Under the pieces are notes generated by a model. It had not been told where the DNA came from. It saw only the letters and a list, made by a program, of their open reading frames with translations, and ran no database searches. A stretch of 64,000 nt of DNA, taken from contig NZ_JAPDIA010000003.1 of assembly GCF_029525575.1 (NCBI RefSeq), positions 2,100,214 through 2,164,213 on the forward strand. Reading direction: 5' to 3'. This DNA is from Cohnella rhizosphaerae. Its GTDB lineage: Bacteria; Bacillota; Bacilli; Paenibacillales; Paenibacillaceae. Of this stretch, positions 40,776 to 49,797 are shown one piece after another. Numbering within the stretch: the stretch's first letter is position 1; each line of letters begins with the position of its first letter. The translations under genes and the position numbers were made by a program.

Positions 40776-41830
40776 ATGAAAAGGAGAATCATCGGTCTCG
40801 GGCTCGCTTCGCTTTTGAGCTTGTACAGCCCGGTCGCGAGCAGCTTCGCCGAAGGGACGACGAGTACCGCCGCTTCGGAAGTAAGCAAGACTTCCGCCGA
40901 CTTCAAAGATCTGGCGGGAATTGACGCCGCGCTAAAGTCAAAGATCGATGCGCTGCTCAGTAAAGGCGTGTTCGAGGGGGGTCAGCGACGATAAGTTCGG
41001 TATCGAGGAGAACATGACGCGTGCGCAATTCGCCAAAGTGCTGACTTTAATCTACGGCGTTCAAGTCAATGACGATGTACAAGTTTCTAGCTTTAACGAT
41101 GTAAAAGCAGACGACGCGGCCAACGGTTGGGCAATCAAGTATATTGAAGCTGCCAAAAAAAGCAGGTCTTTTAGAGGGCAGGGGAAATAATAGCTTTGAC
41201 CCCGGCAATAACCTTACTTTAGGCGAGTTCGCGACAGGATTGGTCAAAGGCTTGGGCGTGAAGCCGGATACCTCCGGGACACCGTGGTACGCCGATGCCG
41301 TTAAGCAGGCGGTAGACCAGAAGATTTTGCCGGATGGCGTTAACGGGTCGAATCTTGCGACCCGCGCAGATCTGGTCATAGGCGCATACGGCGGACAACA
41401 GGCCTACGCTGAATTAAAAGAGGCCGCGGCGACGCCAACGCCGACGCCAACGCCGACACCGACGCCGACCTATGTACCGCCGGTCTATGAATCGACGCCG
41501 TCGCCGTCGCCGGAACCGACCCCGTCGCCGGAACCGACCCCGTCGAGCGAGCCAACCCCGTCGAGCGAACCGACCCCGTCGAGCGAACCGACGCCGTCGA
41601 GCGAACCGACCCCGTCGAGCGAGCCAACCCCGTCGAGCGAACCGACCCCGTCGAGCGAACCGACCCCGTCGAGCGAACCGACGCCGTCGACCGAACCGAC
41701 GCCGTCGACCGAACCGACGTACTCGCCTCCGCCAACGTCGCCGCCGACGTACTCGCCGCCACCAACGTACTCACCGCCACCGATGGTTTGCCCGAATCCG
41801 TCAGATATTTATCCGAATTGCAGCATATAA
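40776..41830 (+). CDS. SLH-domain protein with long PTPSSEP-repeat tail; two frameshifts
   Basis: 350 residues after removing one G at 40976-40981 and one A at 41155-41161. A signal peptide (MKRRIIGLGLASLLSLYSPV) leads into SLH-like domains (FEGVSDDKFGIEENMTRAQF, AGLLEGRGNNSFDPGNNLTL, and WYADAVKQAVDQKILPDGV). From about residue 220 the chain is (PT)n and then about ten repeats of EPTPSS, ending in a PPTYSPP stretch. Such a tail is an extended wall-spanning or glycosylated stalk. The DNA of the tail (41430-41770) is a near-perfect microsatellite and so prone to length change. Confidence 0.83.
41430..41770 (+). repeat. Coding microsatellite encoding PT and EPTPSS repeats
   Basis: GACGCCGACGCCAAC-type 6-base repeats pass into an 18-base unit (GAACCGACCCCGTCGAGC) repeated about ten times. 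All units keep the reading frame. Confidence 0.9.
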
Positions 41831-41981
41831 ACCGAAGAGTTCCAGCTAGCAAACAGAGTTCACCGCAGCGCCAACACATTTCATATGGAACGCAGAGACG
41901 TCGTTCTGACGTTCTCGACAGCGCGAGCGGAGCCGGAGATGATCCTGCTCCGCTTTTTTTCTACTACCGTCCAGCGTTCGC

Positions 41982-42035
41982 TTGACGAACTACTACATAT
42001 TGTAGTAGATTTAGATTACTACGTAGTGTAGTAAT
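41982..42035 (+). promoter_or_regulatory. Promoter with two BlaI/MecI-type operators
   Basis: A perfect dyad TACTACATATTGTAGTA (41991-42007) is followed by a second perfect dyad ATTACTACGTAGTGTAGTAAT (42015-42035). Both carry the TACTAC/GTAGTA half-sites bound by BlaI/MecI repressors. TTGACG at 41982-41987 is a fitting -35 box, and TAGATT at 42006 a weaker -10. So a dimer on each site would cover the promoter. The BlaI-like gene starts 42 bases downstream, implying autoregulation. Confidence 0.85.
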
Positions 42036-42077
42036 CGATGCCGTCATGGACGCATGACGGATGAAGAGGTGTTCGCC

Positions 42078-42453
42078 TTGACCTTGGTTCAAAAGCTGTC
42101 GGATACGGAATTGGAGTTAATGGAGGCGATCTGGGCGTGCACGCCTCCGGTCACGTCCACGGAGCTGCTGCGCATGTTCGCGCAAAAGGGGGAAGGAATG
42201 GAAGGCGCAGACCATTTCCACCTTTTTATCGCGTCTGGTGGATAAGGGCGCGCTGGCGGCTACCAGGGACGGCAGGACCAACAGGTACGTGCCGCGCATA
42301 TCGCCGGAGGAATACAAGCTGCTCGAGACGCAGCACGTTCTGGACGGGCTCTATCAAGGCTCCGTTAAAAACCTGATCGCGGCCATGTACGACGGCGACA
42401 AGCTGTCCGATCAGGACATCGCCGATCTTAAAAAATGGTTTTCGGAAAAGTAG
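42078..42453 (+). CDS. BlaI/MecI/CopY family repressor; frameshift at 42188-42192
   Basis: 124 residues after dropping one G at 42188-42192. TTG 42078 is preferred over ATG 42054 because AGAGGTG precedes it. The repaired KEWKAQTISTFLSRLVDKG with the earlier LSDTELELMEAIWA is the winged helix of the family. The C-terminal helices include the region where BlaI is cut during induction. It should bind the tandem dyads upstream and repress itself and the following M56 gene, from which it is separated by 8 bases. Confidence 0.88.
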
Positions 42454-42461
42454 GTGCACCG

Positions 42462-43869
42462 ATGAACGCGATGCTTGAAACGCTGTTTACGCTCGCCGTC
42501 GCCGGAAGCGTCGTCGCTGCTTTCCTCGTCGTGTTGCGTCAGGTTCCCGTCGGACTGTTCCCTGCCAGGTGGCGTTACCGGCTTCAAAAGCTCGCGATCT
42601 CGTTCTATCTGCTGCCCTTTGCCGTCGCCATTTCTCGATTGGTGCCGCTGATGGGCGCGCATGCGACGACCGCACAGGATTCGTCGTCCTTATCCAGCGC
42701 AGGCGCGACGATAGCCGGGTCTCTCTTGTCGGGTCGGACCCTTCCGGCCGTTGCGGCCATTGTCATTTTAGGTTTATGGGCGATCGGCGCGATCGGGTTT
42801 GCGGCGCGTCAGCTTTACGATTATCGCGCATTTGCCAAGGCGTTGACGCGTACGCGCACGGCGCTTCCGGAACGCGGCGAAGCGGCCCTGCGGCTCGTGC
42901 AGGTCAAGAAGGAACTTGGTTTAAAAAGCGACGTCGCGCTCGCCGTCAGCCCGATCGTTCGAAGTCCGGTTCTCGTGGGCATCCGGAGGCCCGTGATTTA
43001 TTTTCCGCCGGCGCTCGCCGCGGACGTGGATCTGGACATGGTGCTCCGTCACGAGTGCGTCCACCTGAAACGAAAGGACTTGTGGGTCAAGGCATTCGCG
43101 CTGGCCGCGGGCGCCGTGCATTGGTACAATCCGCTGGTCCATCTGCTCCGCAAGGAGATTCAGATCTGGAGCGAGCTGTCCTGCGACGAAGAAGTCGTGA
43201 TCGGGATGTCCCATTCCGAGCGAAAAAGATACGGCAGCACGCTGCTTAACGTCATGGCCGGTTCGGGGGAATTCGCCGGCGCGGTTCAGCGCCTCCTTGT
43301 CCGGCGACGGCAAGCAGCTTAAAAGGAGACTAACGCTTATGCTTAACGCGAAAAAAATGAAAACGAAAACGATGCTTCTGACGGCGGCGGCCTTGTTCCT
43401 GATCGCCGGCGTCAGCACGACAGCGGCCGTATGGGCTTCGGACAATACGCCGACCGTGGCCGCGCAAAAAGAAGCGGCGCCTTCGGAACCGGAAGCGAGT
43501 GCGACCGCGGCCGCACCGGAGGCCTCCGATCCGACAGCCGCACCGCAGGCCGCCGCTTCGACGGCCGTAGCCGAAGGAGAAGAAGCGGCAGCCGACTCCG
43601 ACGACGCGCCGCGGGCAACGGCAGCGCCGGCCTTCGTTCCGGCGACGACGGCACGAGCGGAGGCGGCCTCTGCCGGCGAAGCGGACGCCGCTCCGACGGT
43701 GGCGCCCGCTCCGACGGATGCCGAAGCGGCGATGCAAGCTGACGGCGCGCATGCCGTTTCGGAGGCGGCGCCGGCGCCTTCCATCAAAGAAGCCGTTCCG
43801 AAGGATGTGCCGGCACCGACCGTCGAAGCAGCCGCGTCCGAACCGGCGCTCGTTCCTTTTGTCAAGTGA
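42462..43869 (+). CDS. BlaR1/MecR1-like M56 membrane metalloprotease with Ala/Pro/Glu-rich tail instead of a sensor domain; frameshift at 43265-43269
   Basis: 468 residues after dropping one G at 43265-43269. AGGTG precedes ATG 42462. Membrane helices flank a cytoplasmic M56 domain with the zinc motif RHECVHLKRKD (HExxH) and a downstream acidic residue in SELSCDEE. After the last helix (TKTMLLTAAALFLIAGVSTT) the chain is about 150 residues of Ala-, Pro-, Glu-rich low complexity. There is no penicillin-binding domain, so beta-lactam sensing of the classical kind is not supported. The protease should cleave the upstream BlaI-like repressor on an unknown envelope signal. Confidence 0.87.
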
Positions 43870-43880
43870 CTCGTACGGCA

Positions 43881-43914
43881 AACAAGAAGACCGGGACCCG
43901 GTCTTCTTGTTTAT
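43881..43914 (+). terminator. Terminator of the BlaI/BlaR1-like operon
   Basis: AAGAAGACCGGG and CCCGGTCTTCTT form a perfect 12-bp stem with a one-base loop, followed by GTTTATT. It can also serve the convergent GyrI-like gene. Confidence 0.9.
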
Positions 43915-43963
43915 TGGCGCCGAAATAACAAGCAGTGACCAAGGGAATCCGCGAGCCGTCCGC

Positions 43964-44449
43964 TTATTGCCGTTTTCGCACCGGCACCCACACCTCGACT
44001 TCCGCGTCCGCCGGATTTCCGTTCAGCAGCACCTCCGCGATCGGTCCTCCGCTATATTCATATTCGTACGCCTCGGTGAAGAGCGAGCCGAACGCCTGAT
44101 CCTCCAGCCGATCGAAGGCGAGGCGAGACAATCCGCCCTGGCCCGACAGCACCGCATATTCCCCGCCCGGGAATCGAAGTTCATCCGTATGCTCCGGCAG
44201 CGGCTTCGCGGAGACGACGCCCGCATAGTAGCGGGCGACGCCGTCCTCTACGGCGACCGCGGCATAGCCGTAGGGTCCTTCTGCGAGGGGCCGAATGCCA
44301 GGGAGCTGCCCGTTTTCGAGCTTGCTTTTGAAAAACGTCGTCTTTTGGACCGAATACTGCGGCGCGTGGATGCTTGTCCCGCCTTCGAGCGCTGTTTTAA
44401 ATCCGATGAGACGAAAAGCCGGCTTTGTTTCAACGCGTACATGGTTCAT
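43964..44449 (-). CDS. GyrI-like / AraC effector-binding domain protein
   Basis: 161 residues. The opening VRVETKPAFRLIGFKT, the central GPYGYAAVAVEDGVARYYAG and the end EVEVWVPVRK are those of stand-alone GyrI-like small-molecule-binding (SOUL-like) domains. There is no DNA-binding domain. It is divergent from the WYL regulator at 44545, with 95 bases between, and the pair may be functionally linked. Confidence 0.83.
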   Translation of the reverse strand: MNHVRVETKPAFRLIGFKTALEGGTSIHAPQYSVQKTTFFKSKLENGQLPGIRPLAEGPYGYAAVAVEDGVARYYAGVVSAKPLPEHTDELRFPGGEYAVLSGQGGLSRLAFDRLEDQAFGSLFTEAYEYEYSGGPIAEVLLNGNPADAEVEVWVPVRKRQ

Positions 44450-44544
44450 AGGGGGAATGCCTCCTAAGCGAGTGTGGCTTGCTTCTCCAGCATAAGCTGT
44501 AAACTATGACACCTGTGTGGCATACTTGAATCGGAGGTGTCCCG

Positions 44545-45472
44545 ATGAAAATCGATCGCTTGATCGCGTTGATCCTGATCTTGCTGGAGCGCGACCGGAT
44601 CAGCGCCCGCGAATTGGCCGAGCGCCTTGAAGTGAGCCGCAGGACGATTTACCGCGATATCGATACGTTAACCGTGGCCGGGTTGCCCATCTATACGCAC
44701 GAAGGCGCAACGGGCGGCGTCGGGCTGATGAAGGCCTACAAGGTCGACAAGTCCTTCCTGTCGCGGCGCGAAGCGCAAACGCTGGCGGCCGGCTTAAAAA
44801 AGCTATCGGCAGGTGTTCGGCCACAAGGAGCTGGCATACGTCCTGGAGAAGCTGAACGCCATCCATCGCGAGGACGGCAGCGGCATTGCGGCGGACGGGA
44901 AGTTCGCGGTCGATCTGTCGCTTAATCAAGGAAACGAGTCACTGCGCGGCTTGTTGGGGTTGATCGAGACGGCGATGAACGCGTCGCGCTATTTGGCGTT
45001 TCAGTATGCGGATCGAGCCGGACGCCTCAGCGCCCGGCAGGTCGAGCCCTACCAGGTTGTTTTTAAAGAAAGCAGTTGGTACTTGCAGGGCTATTGCGTC
45101 GAACGCGCGGATTATCGCATCTTCAAGCTGGCGCGGATGAGCGGGCTGCGGGTGCTTGAGGGCCAATTTGCGACGAGAGACTTCAAGCCGCTGCCAATGG
45201 ACGGGGGCGAGTGGATGAGCCGGGAGGAGGTCGCGGTCAAGATTCGCGTCCACCGTTCCGTCGTCGATCGGGTGATCGAGCGTTTCGGCGAGTCGCATGT
45301 CCTTGAGATGGGGGAAGAGACTTGCTTGGCCGCGTATCCGATCGTCAACGATTCGTTCGGCTACGACAAGCTGCTCGCCTTCGGGGATAAGTGCGAAGTG
45401 CTGGAGCCGCCGGAGGTTCGGCTTGGGTTTCGGGAATATGTGCGGAGGATCATGGATAAATATAGAAATTAA
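44545..45472 (+). CDS. YafY/WYL-domain transcriptional regulator; frameshift at 44808-44809
   Basis: 308 residues after removing one G at 44808-44809. GGAGGTG precedes ATG 44545. An HTH_11 domain (ISARELAERLEVSRRTIYRD) is followed by the WYL domain (residues about 135-220, with YQVVFKESSWYLQGYCVERADYRIFKL) and a WCX C-terminal extension. WYL domains bind ligands or nucleic acid and switch the regulator. It probably controls the divergent GyrI-like gene. Confidence 0.88.
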
Positions 45473-45545
45473 TTCGACTTGAAAAGTGAGAGGCAGCAGC
45501 GTGCGCGATCCATTCGATATTGCAAATTACTTAGAGGCACGTTAA

Positions 45546-45569
45546 AATACTGAATAATTGTTCAGTATT
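45546..45569 (+). promoter_or_regulatory. Palindromic operator upstream of the TetR gene
   Basis: AATACTGAA (45546-45554), six bases, TTCAGTATT (45561-45569): a perfect 9-bp dyad. The half-site ATTCAGTATT recurs at 46260-46269, 28 bases before the MFS gene. Both sites fit one TetR repressor controlling itself and the pump. Confidence 0.82.
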
Positions 45570-45622
45570 ATTCGGTTTTGTTTTGGGCGCTACAGCAGGC
45601 TATCCGGCTATTATGTCAAGAG

Positions 45623-46219
45623 GTGATCCCCATCAACAAAAAGCAGCTTCAAACGGAGCAAACCAAGAAGAAAATCGCAGACGCGTCTAAAGCGCTCTTT
45701 ATCAAGAAAGGCTATAAAGCGACCGCGATCGAGGAGATCGTGAAGGCGACCGGATGCAGCGCGGGCAATATTTATTACCATTTCAAGAGCAAGGAAGGGC
45801 TGTTCCTGTATTTGATCGAGGAATGGGACCGGGAGTGGGAGGAAAACTGGCGGGCGAAGGAGGGGCTATATGCGACGACGGCCGACAAGCTGTACGGCAT
45901 GGCCGAGCATCTGGCGCTCGAGCAGCTCAACCACCCGCTGACCAAGGCGATCGACGAGTTCTATCACAATGCCGAGAAGGGCTCGGAGATCGAAGAGCGA
46001 ATCCGGCAGATGATCAAAGGGTACGTCGACTTCAACAAGCAGCTGGTGCAGCAAGGCATCGACGCCGGGGAGTTCAAGGCGGCGGACGCGGCCGCGCTCG
46101 GCATGATCCTCGACGGTCTGCTGTTCGGACTGAGCCAGCACGCCCGGCATATGGAGCGGAGCGAGGCGCTTGCGGCATACCGGCTGGCGGTGGACGTGTT
46201 CCTGCATGGGATCGCCTGA
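45623..46219 (+). CDS. TetR/AcrR family repressor of the adjacent MFS pump
   Basis: About 198 residues. The HTH is clear (AIEEIVKATGCSAGNIYYHFKSKEGLF). The start is unusual: AAGAGGTGATC is an almost complete anti-16S sequence, and the in-frame codons near it are GTG 45623 inside the site and ATC 45632 at ideal spacing. Alternatively, if the C4 run at 45628-45631 has one C too many, ATG 45613 comes into frame. The gene is bracketed by shared dyad operators and directly precedes an MFS efflux gene, so local repression of efflux is the natural reading. Confidence 0.87.
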   Translation: MIPINKKQLQTEQTKKKIADASKALFIKKGYKATAIEEIVKATGCSAGNIYYHFKSKEGLFLYLIEEWDREWEENWRAKEGLYATTADKLYGMAEHLALEQLNHPLTKAIDEFYHNAEKGSEIEERIRQMIKGYVDFNKQLVQQGIDAGEFKAADAAALGMILDGLLFGLSQHARHMERSEALAAYRLAVDVFLHGIA

Positions 46220-46296
46220 CCGCCGCCTCCCCCTTTTTTTGCCCACATCTAGAATGAATATTCAGTATTTTTGAAGCGACTTGGAGGACGTTGGCA

Positions 46297-47514
46297 ATGG
46301 CAATCTTGGTTAAACAACAGGGCGCGCTGCTCATCGTGATGCTGAACCTGTTCCTCGTATTCACCGGCATCGGCCTGGTGATCCCGATCATGCCGAGCTT
46401 CATGAACGAGCTGGGGGTGAGCGGCAGCCTGATGGGGCTGATGATCGCGGTGTTCTCGCTGGTGCAGTTCCTCTTCTCGCCGCTGGCCGGACGCCTGTCC
46501 GACACGATGGGCCGCAAGCGCATGATCGTCGCCGGCATGCTCGTGTTCGCCGTCTCCGAAGGCTTGTTCGGCATCGCGCATTCGCCGACGCTCATGTTCG
46601 CGTCGCGGGCGCTCGGCGGCCTGAGCGCGGCGATGATCATGCCGGCCGTCATGGCGTATGCGGCGGACATCACGACGGACGAGGAGCGCGCGGCGGGCAT
46701 GGGCTACGTGAACGCGTCGATCACGACCGGCTTCATCATCGGTCCGGGCATCGGCGGCTATCTCGCCGAGTTCGGCATCCGCATGCCCTTCTACGCCGCA
46801 GGCGTCGGGGGCGTCGTCGCGGCCGTCGTGACGCTGCTTTTCCTCAAGGAGTCGCTGCCGGCAAAAGGGGCCGGGGCGCCGCAGGCCGAGACCGCCGAGC
46901 CGCATAGCGGTCTGCTGATCCAAATGAGGCATTCGTATCGCGCGCCTTATTTTCTAAGCCTCGTCATCGTATTCGTCATGTCGTTCGGCCTCGCCAACTT
47001 CGAGACGATCTACTCGCTCTTCGTAGACCACAAGTTCGGCTTCGGACCGAAGGACATCGCCTTCGTCATCACGTTCGGCTCGATCGCCGGCGCCGTCGTG
47101 CAGCTTACGATTTTCGGCCGGCTGCTGAACCGGTTCGGGGAGAAGCCGATCATCGCGGCCTGCCTGTTCGCCAGCGGCGTCTTCGTCCTGCTCATGCTCT
47201 TCGTGCATCAATTCTGGACGATCTTCGCCGTCACTTTCGCTGTGTTCCTGGCCATCGACATCCTGCGCCCCACGATCGGCACCCAGATGTCCAAGCTGGC
47301 CAAGGACCAGCAGGGCTACGTGGCGGGCTTGAACTCGGCGTTCACGAGCCTCGGCAACATTGTCGGCCCGATCGTCGCGGGCGTGCTGTTCGACGTCGAG
47401 ATTAATGCCCCGTATACGCTAGCGGCCGTCGTGCTGCTGATTTGCTTCGCGGTGTCGATGCGGGGGGCTGGGGCGGAAGGTGAGGGCGGGGGAGCGAGTA
47501 TAAGGAATGATTGA
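46297..47514 (+). CDS. MFS multidrug efflux transporter (NorA/Blt-like, DHA1)
   Basis: 405 residues with 12 predicted helices. ATG 46297 has GGAGG 9 bases upstream. The loop PLAGRLSDTMGRKRMIVAG is the MFS motif A, and NASITTGFIIGPGIGGYLAE is the motif C of drug/proton antiporters. It probably exports hydrophobic toxins, and a TetR repressor with matching operator sites lies just upstream. Confidence 0.92.
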   Translation: MAILVKQQGALLIVMLNLFLVFTGIGLVIPIMPSFMNELGVSGSLMGLMIAVFSLVQFLFSPLAGRLSDTMGRKRMIVAGMLVFAVSEGLFGIAHSPTLMFASRALGGLSAAMIMPAVMAYAADITTDEERAAGMGYVNASITTGFIIGPGIGGYLAEFGIRMPFYAAGVGGVVAAVVTLLFLKESLPAKGAGAPQAETAEPHSGLLIQMRHSYRAPYFLSLVIVFVMSFGLANFETIYSLFVDHKFGFGPKDIAFVITFGSIAGAVVQLTIFGRLLNRFGEKPIIAACLFASGVFVLLMLFVHQFWTIFAVTFAVFLAIDILRPTIGTQMSKLAKDQQGYVAGLNSAFTSLGNIVGPIVAGVLFDVEINAPYTLAAVVLLICFAVSMRGAGAEGEGGGASIRND

Positions 47515-47538
47515 TGTGCAGGCATGTTATAATTTAAG

Positions 47539-47556
47539 GCAAATGAACTCATTTGC
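47539..47556 (+). promoter_or_regulatory. Perfect inverted repeat next to a -10-like sequence
   Basis: GCAAATGA-AC-TCATTTGC, 8-bp arms, starts 6 bases after TATAAT (47528-47533). It could be an operator or a small 5' hairpin for the gene at 47678. A good -35 box is not seen. Confidence 0.5.
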
Positions 47557-47677
47557 ATGGACGGCGAGGCCAATGAATCGGATGAAAGATCTTAAAAAAG
47601 CTTATTAAGCCTAACGGGCGACCGCGCGAAATAAATATCGCTAAAGAAAGAAACAAACGCAGGGGGAGGTGTGTGCG

Positions 47678-48145
47678 ATGGCCGATGCAGACGGCGACGA
47701 CACCGGAGAACGCGTGCTCAGCCGGCATACCGACCGGCAGTGGCGCAGGCGAAGGATGGAGCTTGCCGAATGGACGGAGCGCCCGAAGGTCAGACGGAGG
47801 CCGAAGCAGGCGGCCTGGCTCGGGCAGGCAGAGATCGACGCAGAGCTGCTCGGCGCGTTGACGCATCTAAAGCGAGCCGGTATCGCGACGGAGTTTTCCT
47901 GCGCAGGCGTCAGCGTATTCGACGAGCCGGAGGATCATTCGCTGTACGCCTATATTACGCTCATTGCTTCTCCTGCGGCAGACCGGTTTGTACAAGCGGC
48001 GATGGCGTACATGGGACACCGGCTGCTGGTTACCTTTGAGCCCGGGCGGCGCCGGTACGACTGCTCCTCCTTCCTGATCGGGCACAATCGTTCCTTTTGC
48101 CTGCTGATGGAGAAGTGCGCGAGCGGCTTTGCGGCAGCGTTATGA
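47678..48145 (+). CDS. Hypothetical protein of about 155 residues
   Basis: A strong GGGGGAGGTG precedes ATG 47678 by 6 bases. The first 50 residues are very basic (RQWRRRRMELAEW, KVRRRPKQ). The rest is a mixed alpha/beta domain with HLKRAGIATEFSCAGVSVFDE and HNRSFCLLMEKCASGF. No membrane segment. I do not recognise the family. Confidence 0.65.
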   Translation: MADADGDDTGERVLSRHTDRQWRRRRMELAEWTERPKVRRRPKQAAWLGQAEIDAELLGALTHLKRAGIATEFSCAGVSVFDEPEDHSLYAYITLIASPAADRFVQAAMAYMGHRLLVTFEPGRRRYDCSSFLIGHNRSFCLLMEKCASGFAAAL

Positions 48146-48156
48146 TACAATCGATT

Positions 48157-48212
48157 AGCGCCACGGGCTTGGCTTCTTATTTTAGAAGCGAAGCCCGTGG
48201 CGTTTTCTGCAA
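48157..48212. terminator. Bidirectional terminator
   Basis: GCGCCACGGGCTT and AAGCCCGTGGCG with inner pairing GCTTC/GAAGC, followed by TTTTCTGC. It lies between convergent genes. Confidence 0.88.
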
Positions 48213-48230
48213 TCGGATTGCTTCCATCGT

Positions 48231-48956
48231 TTAGATCCCGCTCAGAATGGCCCCGCCTTCGACTTGAAGCACGGACCCGGTCGTGTAGGTGTTTTGCGCC
48301 AAGTATACATAAGCTTCAGCGAGTTCTTCCGGTTTTGCTACGTGCTGCAGTAAAAGGGACTGCGCAATCTGCCGGAATACGGCTGTACGGCTTTCATTGT
48401 CCATTCCGCTAAAAACAGGCGTATCCACCACCCCTGGCGACACGGCATTGACTCGTATCGGCGCCAGGTCTATCGCCATCGCACGGACAAGGCCTTCAAT
48501 GGCTGAATTTATCGCCACCATCGTCGAGGCCCCTTTTGCCGGACGCGCGGCATAAGCACCGGAGGTCAGCGTGATCGACCCGGACTTTCTGATGAAAGGC
48601 AGTGCGGCTTTTACTGTTGCGTATTGCCCCCAGAACTTGCTGTCAAACTCGGACCTCGCTGAATCGATTGCCAAAGCTCCGAAGGGACCTTGAGAGGTCG
48701 CGCCGCCGGCAGCAGTTACGACGAGGTGATCGAATTCGCCTATTTTTTCAAAAAACAGTCTCATTTGACGTTCATCCTGGAAATCCAGGACATAACCTTG
48801 CGCTGTTCCGATCTCCTTCACTGCCGCGTCTACTTTCTCTTGCGAACGGCTGGCGACGATGACCTGTGCGCCGTGGGACACAAGTAACTTAGCTGTCGCC
48901 AAACCGATGCCCGAAGTGCCGCCTACAATTACGGCTCGATGATTTTGCAATGACAT
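48231..48956 (-). CDS. SDR family oxidoreductase lacking the catalytic Tyr-xxx-Lys
   Basis: 241 residues. The Rossmann glycine loop is VGGTSGIGLATAKLL and the post-catalytic stretch is LAPIRVNAVSPGVVDTPVF, both SDR hallmarks. Where classical SDRs have YxxxK, this protein reads GASTMVAINSAIEGL, with no Tyr or Lys at the expected distance from the Ser of LTSGAYA. It may bind NAD(P) without standard catalysis or use other residues. A divergent TetR gene with dyad operators in the shared promoter region suggests it is regulated by that repressor. Confidence 0.87.
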   Translation of the reverse strand: MSLQNHRAVIVGGTSGIGLATAKLLVSHGAQVIVASRSQEKVDAAVKEIGTAQGYVLDFQDERQMRLFFEKIGEFDHLVVTAAGGATSQGPFGALAIDSARSEFDSKFWGQYATVKAALPFIRKSGSITLTSGAYAARPAKGASTMVAINSAIEGLVRAMAIDLAPIRVNAVSPGVVDTPVFSGMDNESRTAVFRQIAQSLLLQHVAKPEELAEAYVYLAQNTYTTGSVLQVEGGAILSGI

Positions 48957-49005
48957 TTGTAAAGACCTCCCGTTAAAAATGATGCAACATTAAGCGGAAT
49001 ATTAA

Positions 49006-49037
49006 CTCCGTTTATTATACGGAGTGGAGACTCCGTT
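49006..49037. promoter_or_regulatory. Operator in the SDR/TetR divergent promoter
   Basis: ACTCCGT-7 bases-ACGGAGT (49006-49026) is a perfect dyad, and a third ACTCCGT half-site follows at 49031-49037. It lies between the divergent SDR and TetR genes and is the likely TetR binding site. Confidence 0.78.
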
Positions 49038-49081
49038 TGTCAATTTGGTGTATAATGTGTTTGTCAGAGGGGGGCAATCGG

Positions 49082-49658
49082 ATGACGGGAAAATCATTGC
49101 GGGCGGATGCCAGGCGAAACAGAGAACGAATACTCGTGGTGGCAACGGAAGCGTTCTCCAATGAGGGCTTGGAGATTCCGATAGATGAGATTGCGAACCG
49201 CGCGGGGACGGGGATCGGCACGGTATACCGTCACTTTCCGACGAAGGAACAGTTAATTGAAGCTGTGGCGCTGCGCATTAAGCAGCAGCTCATCGACAAG
49301 GCAAGGGAGATGCTCGGGCAAGACGATCCCGAACAGGCTTTTTTTTAACTTTCTGTCGTTGATCGTGAGAGAAGGAGCGGGAAACAAAGCTTTGATTGCC
49401 GCGCTGGCCCGTTCCGGAACGGACGTGCATCTGCAGCACGCGGACATCTCCCTTGATTTTCAAAATGTACTGGGACAACTGCTGAAACGCGCGCAGCAAG
49501 CGGGCTCGGCTCGGAATGATATTCAAGTAACCGATATAACGGCTATGCTGTTCGGTATCATGCGGACGCTTGAAAACAATGACGACGCCGGATTGTCGGA
49601 GCGCGTCCTGTCGGTTCTGTGCGAAGGGCTGCGCAATCGTGAGGTTGCAGGAGGCTGA
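49082..49658 (+). CDS. TetR/AcrR family regulator divergent from the SDR gene; frameshift at 49339-49346
   Basis: 191 residues after dropping one T from the T8 run at 49339-49346. AGAGGGGGG precedes ATG 49082 by 7 bases. The HTH is IPIDEIANRAGTGIGTVYRHF. The ligand-binding half continues LLKRAQQAGSARNDIQVTDI, of a type seen in TetR proteins that control SDR genes. The nearby dyad supports autoregulation and control of the SDR. Confidence 0.85.
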
Positions 49659-49708
49659 GTATGGCAGGGACAAGATCTTGCGCAAGATTTTGGCCCGAAC
49701 ATTAATGC

Positions 49709-49745
49709 GTACAGCAGCTCCCGCCGTCAGGCGGGGGCTGTTGAC
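49709..49745 (+). terminator. Terminator hairpin after the TetR gene
   Basis: CAGCAGCTCCCGCC-GTCA-GGCGGGGGCTGTTG forms a strong, slightly imperfect stem. No U-tract. Confidence 0.65.
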
Positions 49746-49797
49746 GTTCAAGCCCAGGAGCGGAGGGGCCGAGAGGTCCGCTGCGCGGAGGCTGAAC

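Noticed and set aside
40640..40924. Long C-terminal extension of the HxlR protein
   Set aside because: It appears only because of one extra G at 40587-40592. With the run corrected, the protein stops at the usual family length.
47678..48145. TYW3-like tRNA-modification protein
   Set aside because: Only a short EFSCAG-type resemblance; the rest does not fit the family.
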